DNA from: Chromera velia
Taxonomy: Eukaryota > Sar > Chromeraceae
DNA length: 17,758 bases
Direction of reading: 5' to 3'
NCBI GenBank assembly: GCA_018398765.1
Contig: JAHBMJ010002588.1
Span: 1-17,758, forward strand
Positions 1 through 9,382 of the stretch are shown one piece after another. Position numbers and translations under genes: made by a program. Numbering within the stretch: the first letter of the stretch is position 1; the number at the start of each line of letters is the position of its first letter. Below the pieces are notes generated by a model that was not told the DNA's origin, made no database searches, and saw nothing but the letters and a program-made list of their open reading frames with translations.

Positions 1-173
1 GATTGATCACTGAATCGCAAGAAAGCTCCATGCTCCTGACATCGATCGAGTCTGTCACTAAGGATCGACCTGAATCGCTCCAGCGACATCAAGCCCTGAA
101 GACCCTTGAACCTCTGCAAGCACTTACTAGCGCCAACCCCTCTAAGTAGGCCTTAACACTGTCACCAATACGT

Positions 174-229
174 AATTCTGGGATCGTTCATCTGCTTCGA
201 GCCGTTCATCTGCAATTCTGGGATCGTTC
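174..229 (+). repeat. 40-bp offset direct repeat
   Basis: The 16-mer AATTCTGGGATCGTTC occurs at 174-189 and again at 214-229. The words between them (CGTTCATCTGC) are also duplicated. This looks like a local tandem duplication. No function is evident. Confidence 0.75.
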
Positions 230-312
230 CCTTTCAAACCCTGCTTTAGAATGGAGTGAGCCCTCTCGCATACACACGCAGGTAATTGACTGTTCAATGT
301 GATCCGTTCGTG

Positions 313-331
313 GCACAGGCTAGACCTGTGC
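313..331. repeat. short inverted repeat (7-bp stem)
   Basis: GCACAGG at 313-319 and CCTGTGC at 325-331 are perfect complements separated by 5 nt. It is a small hairpin candidate with no T-run or gene context that would make it a terminator. Confidence 0.5.
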
Positions 332-427
332 GGGCCGGCCAGGGAGGTCTGATGCGTCTAGGCACTTTCCCTGGAAGCCGCACGTCGGACATTCGGCATT
401 GGGGCGGGAGGCCAATCCTCCGGACAT

Positions 428-448
428 TAATCCTAATCCTAATCCTAA
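428..448 (+). repeat. (TAATCC)3 simple repeat
   Basis: Three perfect hexamer units at 428-445 are followed by TAA. The complementary strand reads GGATTA, which only loosely resembles telomere repeats. The tract is too short and internal to be a telomere. Confidence 0.7.
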
Positions 449-1069
449 AATTATCTAGGTAATTATACCTACTATTACGTAGAATTATACTAATATCTAT
501 AGCCATATGAGAGCTAGTATGAGGTTCAGATATAATGAGAGGTTGCTCAGGTTGGTTTAATTACCGTAGTCTTGCTTCTGACTTTTAGTAGGAGTCTAAA
601 ACAGTTCATCTACATGTTGTATGCAGCTAGGTATCCAGTTGGTTGAGCGACTTATTGACAGTGGAAGTCGAGGCCGGGCAGTATAGACCGCAGGAAAACA
701 TAAAACAGTAATTCTCTTCTATGTTACCATAATTTGGTCCATAAAAAATTAAGGTTTAAATGATATATAATTTTAACATGCGTTTTAAGACCAAATTTCA
801 GGGTTTTTCACTATTAAAGTTAGAGTCTATAATGAATAAAGATGAATAAAGATATAGTAGTCTGATTATACATATCAGTTTCTTAATTGTTATGCATTTT
901 ATTGATTGATTGGTTCGGCGCTAGGCTTATATTCGAAGTAAAAGACCACTGACACAGGGCTAACCACGGGGGCTAGCCACAGGGATCGAGCACCCGGAAC
1001 ATATAAATCCCATCCTTCCCCTTAAAAAAACTCCAATTTATAATAGAGATTTTATATATCAGAATGTAT

Positions 1070-1085
1070 ATACTGCATGCAGTAT
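1070..1085. promoter_or_regulatory. 16-bp perfect palindrome after gene A stop
   Basis: ATACTGCATGCAGTAT is its own reverse complement. It sits 42 nt beyond the gene A stop codon (gene A reads leftwards), so it probably lies in the 3' UTR or 3' flank. It contains the TGCATGCA core seen elsewhere in the window. A role in 3'-end formation or protein binding is inference only. Confidence 0.5.
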
Positions 1086-1126
1086 GTATGGAATCAATAA
1101 GTTCCTCTGAAAGGTTATCATCCTGG

Positions 1127-1254
1127 TTATGAAGTGTAGAAGTAAAACAAAATCGGCGAAAGCAGCCCAAACACGCAACCAAAGTAGGCGGAAGGGAACC
1201 ATTTCTCGTACTTCTTATTCTCCAATGCGACTGCCAACGCCGGATAGTAAATTC
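1127..1254 (-). CDS. gene A exon 4 (terminal, membrane segment)
   Basis: The acceptor TTCTCTGCAG|GA follows a pyrimidine-rich tract. The exon reads IYYPALAVALENKKYEKWFP and then a hydrophobic end SAYFGCVFGLLSPILFYFYTS before TAA. The split Gly codon (G|GA) joins exon 3 cleanly. Confidence 0.7.
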
Positions 1255-2282
1255 CTGCAGAGAACAAAAGCAAACACACCGACCCATATATCTCTACAAA
1301 TGGGACAAACAGACACCCACATCCATGAGAGAGACACAAGCTTGTCTACTGATTGACAGTCAGCCACATGGATGAGAAGCTTGCAAGACAGAAACAATTA
1401 AATCAAACACCCTGCTTCGTTTTTGACATTCCAAGAATGCATAAGCACACGCCGTCTCTCTCTCCCCTTCCTTACTTGATGTACCTCTAGAGATCTGCCC
1501 GATTGATGACTGACTGACTGACTGACCAACTAGCCAGGGGAAAACCTTCAAGTAAGGTTCCGCGGGGACAGACGCGATGGGGTCCATGATCTTTCTTATC
1601 TGCAACAAGGACGCAGGCAGGCAGGCAGAAAGACATTGGGACAGAAATAATAGGTGATGAACCCTTCAAACAGAATAGAGTCGAACGAGAGAGAGGTCTG
1701 GATGAAAAAGATCGGCGGAACACACGATGATGGAAGGAAAAACAGCCACAGAGTGGGGTGAAAAAAGGGTAAAACAGCTAGAGGCCTCCAGAAGAGAGAG
1801 CCTCCCTCGTTTGTGTCTGCATGTTCATTTCCGCCCGCCCCACATGAAGGAAGGCCCTTTGAGTGAATTGATGAGATTTCTTTTCAGCCTTCCAGGCTTC
1901 TCTTCATGTGCCACACCGAGTCGGCGTTTTTTTTTTTTCTTTTCTTGCTTGCAGGCAGCCGGGCAGGCATGGATGGATCTGGAACCTTTGCTTGCATTGA
2001 CGTGTACTTCGGAATGATGCAACCGACACGAGGAGCACCCAGAGTTGTCTTTCCTTTGAAAGGTCTCCCCTGTCTTCAAAATGTTGATAGAGCGTTTTTT
2101 CTAGCCGTCCAGTCCTGCCTTCCTCCCTTGCTTCACCCCCTCCTTCCATCCTTTCTTGCTAAGCCACGTCTCCCCATCCACCCACCCTCCTGTATACTGC
2201 GGAGACTCCGTCAGTCCACACGTCCTTGTTGTCCCCCCACTGCCTCTTCACCGAGAAAAGGTCACGGATCAACGGCTGCACG

Positions 2283-2317
<35 letters not shown>

Positions 2318-3721
2318 TCTTTTGTTTCTTCGCTCGTTTTACATCAAACAAGGCAACTTCACGGAATGAAAGTGAAGAGAATCAACTCAACTCACGTTCA
2401 GAAGAGCATGCTGGGCTCCGCAATAACGCTTCAAACTCCAGTCAATACGTGTTGAACAAAGGGAGCCCAATTCTCTATACCAGCACTGTTCACCCATGCA
2501 CCAGCAAAAAAGGAGAAAGACAAAAGGGGGTTTATTGCTTCTGTCTAAGTAGCACAAACGGGTTATACATTTTTTCAACGTATCTTGCTTGCTTTTTGCC
2601 TGCCTGCCTGCCTCACTTCATGTGGCAGCTGCCTGTAGGCCCTCCTTCCTCCCTCCCTCCCGGCGTCTCGCTTTCAATAATTTCCTTCTTCTCCTCTTCC
2701 AACATTTCTCTCCCATTCTATGATTGCTGCTACCCGCCCGTCGCCTTGCATCACACACACAGCCGACCTTAATGAGGTCCGATTCGAGGACCTGTCTCCT
2801 CAGGATTGTGTCGTCCAGCCAGTCCTGTATCTTCCCCAACGCGTCAAAGATCTCCTGCTCGTTCTTCGCTTCCTGCACAGATCCATACTCAAACCCTTCC
2901 ATTCTTCCTCCCTCCCCTTGGGTGGACGGAGACGCTTCTTCACAAGAAAAGAGGCAGGCAGGAGGTGACAGAGGGAGGGGAAAACAAAGCCAGAAAAAGG
3001 TGCAAAACAAACTAGGAGGGGAAAACGGAGCCTTTCCCGACCGGACCAGGAGGTGATTGGGAAGGACCGAGAGCGAAACAATTGGAAGGAGAAAGACAGG
3101 CAGTGAAAGAGGCGATGGAGACACGAACATACCGTTGCACACTCAGGAGGGAAGGGAAAGTGTGGATTGTCTCGCCTCAGATCTCACACCATTAACTAAT
3201 CAGCACCCGTATTCAGCTGACAAAGAGAGAGAGACACCTGATGACGAGAGAGAGAGACCTGTGCCGACCTTCAGTTTCTGGAACGCGGCGATCCAGTCCT
3301 CGTCCAGGAGAACTTCGAAGTCATCAATGGGGGCCTCCGGCGAAGGGTACAATACAGTCCTCATACCGATCTCGGAAGAGGGATCAATGACTGGTGTCTT
3401 GATGGTAGCATGAGCTAGACCGGGGAGGAACAGCAGGGCTCCCACACAGGCAAGGAGAAGGAGCACTTGCTTGTCTCTCCGTGAGGTTGAGTCCTTAAAC
3501 TGAGACGCGACAGGGAAAGGGTCAAAACGCTGGACACTCACAGATGCTTCTTCTTTCAAGGGTCGCGCAAGGCTCTGGAGACGTTCTTTCCTTCCCAAAA
3601 CGTTTCCTCTCACACATCTGGAGGAAACAGGACTTCTCACAAAGGCACATAGAGACGCAGACACACTCTGCTGACAGACGGATGCCGCCAAGAGGAAGAG
3701 AAAGAGGATCCCCTTCATCAT
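1127..3721 (-). CDS. gene A: predicted thylakoid-targeted protein, four exons, 252 aa
   Basis: Minus-strand exons are 3721-3269, 2872-2768, 1599-1527 and 1254-1127. Junction phases are 0, 0 and 1; all agree and give 759 nt including the stop. The start ATG is 3721-3719, the first ATG in this frame: the open frame upstream begins with GTG. Residues 3-21 form a signal peptide (KGILFLFLLAASVCQQSVSA). Residues ~22-76 are basic and Ser-rich, like a transit peptide. Residues ~78-105 read SRRDKQV, a long hydrophobic run, then AHA, which matches a twin-arginine lumen-targeting segment. An acidic, helical, probably lumenal domain (about 106-205) follows. The C-terminus is hydrophobic, with one or two membrane segments (about 206-222 and 232-252). 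I do not recognise the family. A photosystem or thylakoid-assembly role is inference from targeting alone. Gene B starts 636 bp away, head to head. Confidence 0.7.
1527..1599 (-). CDS. gene A exon 3 (73 nt)
   Basis: Acceptor GTTGCAG|ATAAGA is strong. The exon encodes IRKIMDPIASVPAEPYLKVF then PWLV. The donor GTTG|GTCAGT leaves phase 1, exactly what exon 4 needs. The donor AAG|GTTTTC inside the exon would be phase 0 and would break the last exon. Confidence 0.65.
1600..2767 (-). other. gene A intron 2 (1,168 nt)
   Basis: The intron is bounded by GTCGGC and TTGCAG. It contains the CA/GT microsatellite at 2281-2315, a T-run near 1927-1940 and several CTTC/GGCA simple tracts. A missed small exon cannot be excluded, but the flanking exons already join in phase without one. 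A long plus-strand frame here (1906-2772) reads through the microsatellite and is not credible. Confidence 0.5.
2281..2315. repeat. (CA)n microsatellite
   Basis: An almost uninterrupted CA run, preceded by CGCACGCA, lies inside gene A intron 2. On the gene's sense strand it reads (GT)n. Confidence 0.9.
2768..2872 (-). CDS. gene A exon 2 (35 codons)
   Basis: Acceptor GTGCAG|GAAGCG, donor AAG|GTCGGC, phase 0 at both ends. It encodes EAKNEQEIFDALGKIQDWLD and onward to ...SDLIK, which continues the charged amphipathic helix that ends exon 1. An alternative upstream acceptor (TGTGAAG at about 2939) is in the wrong phase. Confidence 0.65.
2873..3268 (-). other. gene A intron 1 (396 nt)
   Basis: The intron runs from GTCGGC to GTGCAG. 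Its sense strand has pyrimidine-rich stretches. I see no further exon in it. The open frames on both strands here are low-complexity. Confidence 0.6.
3269..3721 (-). CDS. gene A exon 1 (signal, transit and lumen-targeting region)
   Basis: The exon encodes 151 residues from the first in-frame ATG to ...AAFQKLK. The donor reads AAG|GTCGGC at 3268-3267. Beyond it the frame turns into low-complexity Ser-Leu sequence from a GA/CT repeat before a stop, which supports splicing here. The end is phase 0. Confidence 0.75.
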
Positions 3722-4357
3722 TCCGTCCCGTCTCGTTTGATGAAGGAGACGGGTGACAATTAGAGCTGTTCTCACAACCCCTTTGTTCCAAACAAGCTGA
3801 ACAGGGACTGAGAACAGTGCGGTAGGGGAACCAATGTGTGACTGCTACCCTGCCATTGGCTCGACAGCCTCGACTTCTCACGATGTGGGCCTATAGCTTT
3901 GGATGTAGGTTCTTCGACAGAGACTGCATGAGAGACACGTTTTGCGCAAAACTCAAAACACAATTCCAGGCGCGAGAGCATGCAGTTGCGCGAACGAAAA
4001 TGCGCGCGAAAATTGCGTTGAATTGCGATCAAAAGCTGGGTACATGCATGCATCCATGCATGGGGACGTACGATCGAGTCGATCGTTTCGATTCAATCCT
4101 TCGATCTGTTTTGACCAAGCCACTTGTGACTTGTTTTTGCAACTCTACTGCCACTCTCATCTGCAATATATACTGCTTGGCTTCTGACTCGCAAGCTTGC
4201 GTCTGACTCTGCTGCTTCTTCACGTCTTCGCCGCAGTTGCTTCAACCGCCAGCTCTAATTCCGGTCTTCGTCCCAGTGCATTACCTTTTTTGTGTGGCAA
4301 AACTGCAGTCATGTCACGCACCGATTGACTTCTAGAAAGTGAAGTCAAATCGGCTCA
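3722..4357. promoter_or_regulatory. shared intergenic region between divergent genes A and B
   Basis: This 636-bp stretch separates the two start codons and carries no plausible exon. It must contain both 5' UTRs and probably a two-way promoter (inference). Visible elements are TGCATGCATCCATGCATGG at about 4044-4062, a 7-bp hairpin at 4070-4086, and several GCGCGAAAA-like words near 3990-4012 that resemble E2F-type sites. No clear TATA box stands out. All motif assignments are by eye. Confidence 0.5.
4070..4086. repeat. ACGATCG inverted repeat
   Basis: ACGATCG (4070-4076) and CGATCGT (4080-4086) are complementary with a 3-nt spacer. They lie in the divergent promoter region, next to the TGCATGCA cluster. 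It could be an operator-like site for a dimeric factor (inference). Confidence 0.4.
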
Positions 4358-4580
4358 ATGACGATGCTGCATCTTCGTGGACTGGCAGAGGCTCCGCTTG
4401 CTGCCCTATTCGATCACCTTTCCCTCTTGTGGGCCTCTCTGGCACTTTGTGGAGTCCCCGTGGGATGGATTCTTGTGATCTCGTCATTGTGCATGGCGGG
4501 ATCGTTCTCTGTGGGGGACCAGCCGCTGGCCTTCGAGGACCTGGTCAGTCGTCGTGTGAAGGGACTATATGTGCAGGACG
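4358..4580 (+). CDS. gene B exon 1
   Basis: It starts at ATG 4358 (context TCAATGACG) and encodes 74 residues plus one base. It contains the hydrophobic stretch LSLLWASLALCGVPVGWILV and ends GLYVQD. The donor is GACG|GTATCA, phase 1. A second ATG two codons later could also be used. Confidence 0.6.
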
Positions 4581-6457
4581 GTATCACACACAGCCATGCT
4601 TAATCATAGGGGTTTGTGACCGGATCCATCCGTCTACTTGCATGCATGGATGCTTTTACGTTTGGGTCTGTATGCTTGCATTGATGTGCATGACTCTGGG
4701 GTGGTCTGAGAATGAAGAGCTTCTTCTCTAAACATATGCTTGCCAGATGTGGAGTTCATAGACGCATATGTATTGTTTGTCGGTTTGTTTGCCTATCCGA
4801 TGTCTGAGCATGCAAGAAACATATACATCTATGGTCTGGCTTCATGTCTGCAGAATGGCCTGATGGACTGGAACCCTTGGGGATCGGAGTCGTTGAATTT
4901 TGGTGAGGGTGCAACGGGGGACAGTCACGAGCTGCTCGGACTGAGGCAAGACGTGTCAATGCTCGAGATTCTGATGAGTAGCGGACAGGTGGACTTCTCC
5001 GGACATTCTTCCTCTTCCTCTTCCTCCTCCTCTTCCTCTGGGGATTCTTCTTCTTCATCTCAACAATTCGTTATAGAAGAGGGAGAAGGAGAAGAGGGTC
5101 TGCAGCTGGGGGGTGAGGCTGCCTCCTGGGGAGCAAGTGAGACATTCGAGTGGGGGGATACAGCGAGTCTCCAATCCTCGTCCTCTCAGTCTGCTTCTAT
5201 TTCATCCACCTCCGATTCTCCCTCGTCCTCCCCTTCATCTGAAAGCGCCGCCTCTTCCGTCCCGCAGCCTGACTCAGGCTCGGGGCCTGAGGCCACGCTT
5301 CAAATCATCTCAAGCAACTTCAGTGCGGAGGTGCAGGTGATTTCAGAAGTCCCCTCATCCTTCCCTTCGGATGCTGTCTTTGGCCTGAGAGGGCACACAC
5401 ACGGAGACAGAGAAAGAGAAGAGGGCGGGGGGGGGTTCAATCATGAACAGCTTCACAAAAAGGAGGAAGTGGGTGGGGCAGCGAGCGAGAGTATGGAGGG
5501 CGTAGAAGAATTTGGTCAGCAGAAGCATGACAGAGAAGCGAGACAACACAGCGAGCCTGCCAGTTCCCCCGTGTTGAAGCATTTCGGTCCCCCGGGACTG
5601 GACTCCATGAGTTCTCTGAGTGGAGACCCGCTCCTCATGGTCGGTTCGTCGGTCTGTCTGTTTCTTTTTTTCTTGCTTTCTTTCTATCTATCTATCTGTG
5701 TGTCTGTCTTTGTTCTTTCTTTCTTTCTTTTTGTCTGTTATGTACATGAAGAAAAGAAGGCAGAAGGAGAGACATAAAGTCTCTCTGAATGACACGAAGA
5801 AGGTCTGGTGCTGAATTTCTCCTGCCTCGCCTTTTCGCTCGCTCTTTCTGAATCTCTTAACCCAGCTTGACTTCCCACCTCGGGCAGGGATTTGAATTTT
5901 CATGCCACCCCGTTTTTGGGATTCATCAAAGGAAAAGAAAATGCGTGCGCCACTGTGAAGAGCCATTTTTTCGCTATTCATCGGCATGCTTCACTGATAT
6001 TCCATCCATCCTGTGAGCCGATTCATCCCCCCGTGGCTTGATGAACAAAAACTCCTTCACAGACCTCCCTGTTGATGCCTCCTCATTCAACCCCCCACGT
6101 GCCTGCAAGAGCATTCATGCAGCTTGGCGTCGCACTCCTGAATGCATTCATGCATTTTATTCAGAAATCTTTTTCACATAGAATTCTTTTTTAAACTTCT
6201 GTGTGAAAATGAATGCATGCAGCTTGGCGTCGCACTTCTGAGTTTATTTGCCATCGTCATCTCCCAGGCCTGCATGAGAGCCTACAAAAAGGTCCAATTG
6301 AAGAGACTCAAAGACCCAACCGCCAGCATCCAGACGGACGAACTCGCCGCCAGACACGTCAAGGTCGGAGGGAGGGGAGGTTGGGGGCACGGGGTGAGAG
6401 AGTGAAGCCGTGACGAAGCAAGCCCCTTTAGTGCCTCTTTGGTCACAATGCAAACGC

Positions 6458-6495
<38 letters not shown>

Positions 6496-7254
6496 GGAGG
6501 AAGGAAGGAAGGAAGGAAGGAAGGAAGAAAAAAAGATTGATGCATTTCTTTCATCTGAGTGCGTGGGTGTACAATTCTCTACCGGCCTGCCCTTTAGTGT
6601 TTTTGCCGGTTTGCATGCCTCTCTCTCGAACTTGTGTGTGTCTCTGTCTTCATGCCCTTGCTCTCTGTGAGTCTCCAAACAATGAATGCACTCTTTCTAT
6701 CACCGCAATTCTCCTTGATTGATTGGCAGATCTTGAGGAATGTCCCCCTCGAGGAGCTTGTGCTGGGTCTGGCAAGTGCGACAATCCCGCCCGACCTTCA
6801 GAATGGCAGCGGGTTTTGCGGTCGTCGCAACCCAATGTCGTTGCAAACCGTCGAGAGCCCGCCGAAAGGGTATGAGGCGAACCTGAAAGCCTTCCACGTA
6901 GACTATTGGGCTCTGTCCGAGGAAAACCAGACGGGGGTCCACTCTGTGATCTCTGCAGTTGCAGGAGTAAGCGGAGACATCAGGAGGGCAATCGCAACTT
7001 TTGAATTGGACGTCAGAACATCCGAACTCACAGCAATCACAGAGCTACTTCAATATGCAAACGTCTGTCAGTGAGAGGGAGGGCATGCAAGGTGAAGAAT
7101 TGACAGTCCAATTCATTTTCTTCTGCGTTGCTTTGCTTTTCCGTTCCGTTGCAGTACTTGTTGCATGCGGAGTATGCTCTCCTCTCTTCGCCTGGCCCTT
7201 CTCATCCTCTCTTTATCCTTCTCAACATTTTCTCTCTGAAAAACAGACAAACAA

Positions 7255-7287
<33 letters not shown>

Positions 7288-7294
7288 GAGACAG

Positions 7295-7337
<43 letters not shown>

Positions 7338-9345
7338 CACAGGCAGACCCATCGATAGTACCGAGAGGCAGAGAACAGCTGTCGACAGGGCTCAATTGCT
7401 AACCGGGATGGAGGAAGGGAAGCTATACGAACTGCAGAGATTCATCTCCAAAAGGATGCATGAGCATCTGTGCGATTGTATGCATGCAGACTTGGTACCG
7501 ACAGGAGAGGGAGGTAGACAGAGAGAGAGAACTCCAAGCGTCGGCTTCTGGCTCGGCTGCTCGGAAGCTTGAGAGAAGGGAGAGAGCTCTGGGAGAGCAC
7601 ATCACGAAGAAGCTTCTGCCCTCCACATTAGGAAAGGCCTTCAATCAGTGCGGGGCCGCAGTTGACAAATTCAGAGCCGCACTGGACAGGTGCACAGACA
7701 GCCTCGTGGAGGCTACAGAAAAGCATCTCGGGGTCAGTGGGTACAGTACAAAAGGGAGCTAGGGGGAAAACCTCCCTCCGTTGTTTGATTGATCCAGATA
7801 CATCATGCAGTGAATGTAGTTTTTCTTCGCGAGGCATTTCTCAACAGTGCCGTTGAGGAAGAGAATTAAGTGACGCTGTGACCAAAAGAGATCTTAGCTC
7901 AGACAGTCAGGTAGGATGTCTGCGGCATTCATTGAAGCTGTTGATCTTTTCATATTGGAATGCACTTTCAAGCCACCAACAGTCGCACTGTTGCACTGGT
8001 CCCATCCTACCTCTCCTTCTTTCTTTCTTCTTTTTCTCTTCGAATGGTGGAGGGAGGATCTGTTTCGTCGTCTTGTCCTTGCTGCTTCTTTTCGCCCCTC
8101 TCCGCTTGTCCCTCCCTCAAATATAGTTCTTCCTTCGCGGCCTTGCTGGCCTTCCCCCTTTTTCAGGCCCGCTTGCTCCACTCATTTGTTTTTTTTCTTT
8201 CTGTGTTTCCTTTTCTGGTTGCCTACTTGCCTCACCTCTTGTACTAGACCCATTTGCAAACATACATGAAAAATAGTCACTGCAAGAGCCGGGAGCGTAC
8301 AGTCAGTCAATGACCTCCTCATCTTCCTCTCCTTTCTTCTTCCTTCTTTGTTTTGTTTTTGCAGCCCTCAACATCTCGTTTGCTCCTCCGGTGTTCCGAC
8401 CCTTCCAAGCGCAAAAGAGAGGAAAGAAAGGATCGATCCGCAAAAGAGAAGGAAAGAGAGAGGGAAAAGGGAAACAAAGAAAAACAACTGGAGCTCAAGC
8501 TGGAGCCTGGTCATTCTTGTGACGGAGGAGAGAAAGACAAAGAAATTGCAATGACGAAAGACAGAGACGCCTTTGAACTCGACGTTTCCGTATCTTCCCA
8601 AAGCACTTTAGCAACAACCAGGAACCGATTGGGCTCTCACGAAGCCGACAGCAGCAGAAAAAGCAACACCGAAAAGGAGAGTAAGAACAACCCTCATGAC
8701 CCCACAGCGGCCACTCTCTTGGCTGACATGGCCAAAGCAGCAGGATCCCACAGCTCTGACTCCACTTTCGATGCGAAGCAATTGGTCTACAGGGGCATGA
8801 GGGGCGACGAGAGAGTTGCCCTTACAGAGATGGCTGTGAGAGATGACGGAAGCCCGCCTCCCGTCTGCCCTTTTGAGAACGTCTGCGTGGTTGCAGAGCG
8901 TCCTCCTGACGCCATCTTATCGGGTGCCGTTTGGGACAACTTGTGGATCATCTTGAGCCTCGTTCTGGCAGAAGTGAAGGTGAGTGATTGATAGCTCCGA
9001 AAGTAGCTTTAGGGAGAGGGATACCTAGATATCGTTTTGAACTTTAGCTTATGCGATTGGAGATGCAGTTTTTTCGTTTGGGTAAGATCTGTGCTTATAT
9101 GAGACTTTAGGATGGTTCCATTTGCTTTTCTGTTTTTGTTTTTTCAGCTGGTTTCCCTGCGTTGGATATTCTTCGAAGACAAATCGACCGTTTGGGCAAA
9201 ACGAGCTTTTGTGTGTGTATGCGGGGGGGGATTGAGGCGGCATTGCATGTCGTCCGTCGTGTGGGCGCCACAAAAAACTTTGGCTAGTGACCAGAAAGGA
9301 TGTCGATTCATTTGTGTTTGTTTGTGTGTGTGTGTGCGCGCGCGC

Positions 9346-9382
<37 letters not shown>

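Larger units (their letters stand above)
1..1069. other. non-coding left flank, partly AT-rich
   Basis: I see no supportable gene here. About 1-420 is mixed composition with short local duplications. About 450-960 is clearly AT-rich, with small tandem motifs such as GATGAATAAA repeated near 831-850. The only frame of note on the minus strand (294-506) is short, covers a simple repeat and resembles no family I know. The right part is the 3' flank of gene A, which is transcribed leftwards and stops at 1127. Confidence 0.6.

Noticed and set aside
428-448. Interstitial telomere repeat
   Set aside because: GGATTA x3 is not a known algal telomere unit and only three copies exist.
1906-2772. 288-codon plus-strand frame with a His-Thr repeat
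   Set aside because: It reads through a (CA)n microsatellite and poly-pyrimidine DNA and lies antisense inside gene A intron 2. The protein is low-complexity.
3722-3775. Longer N-terminus for gene A, starting upstream of 3721
   Set aside because: The upstream open frame begins with GTG, not ATG, and would bury the signal peptide behind 18 basic residues.
5640-5777. Continuation of gene B exon 2 past 5639
   Set aside because: The frame becomes Phe/Leu/Ser from TTTC/TCTG repeats. Splicing at ATG|GTCGGT into exon 3 builds a clean membrane helix instead.
7243-7345. CAGA tract as a CRISPR-like or minisatellite array
   Set aside because: It is a 4-nt microsatellite with no spacers.
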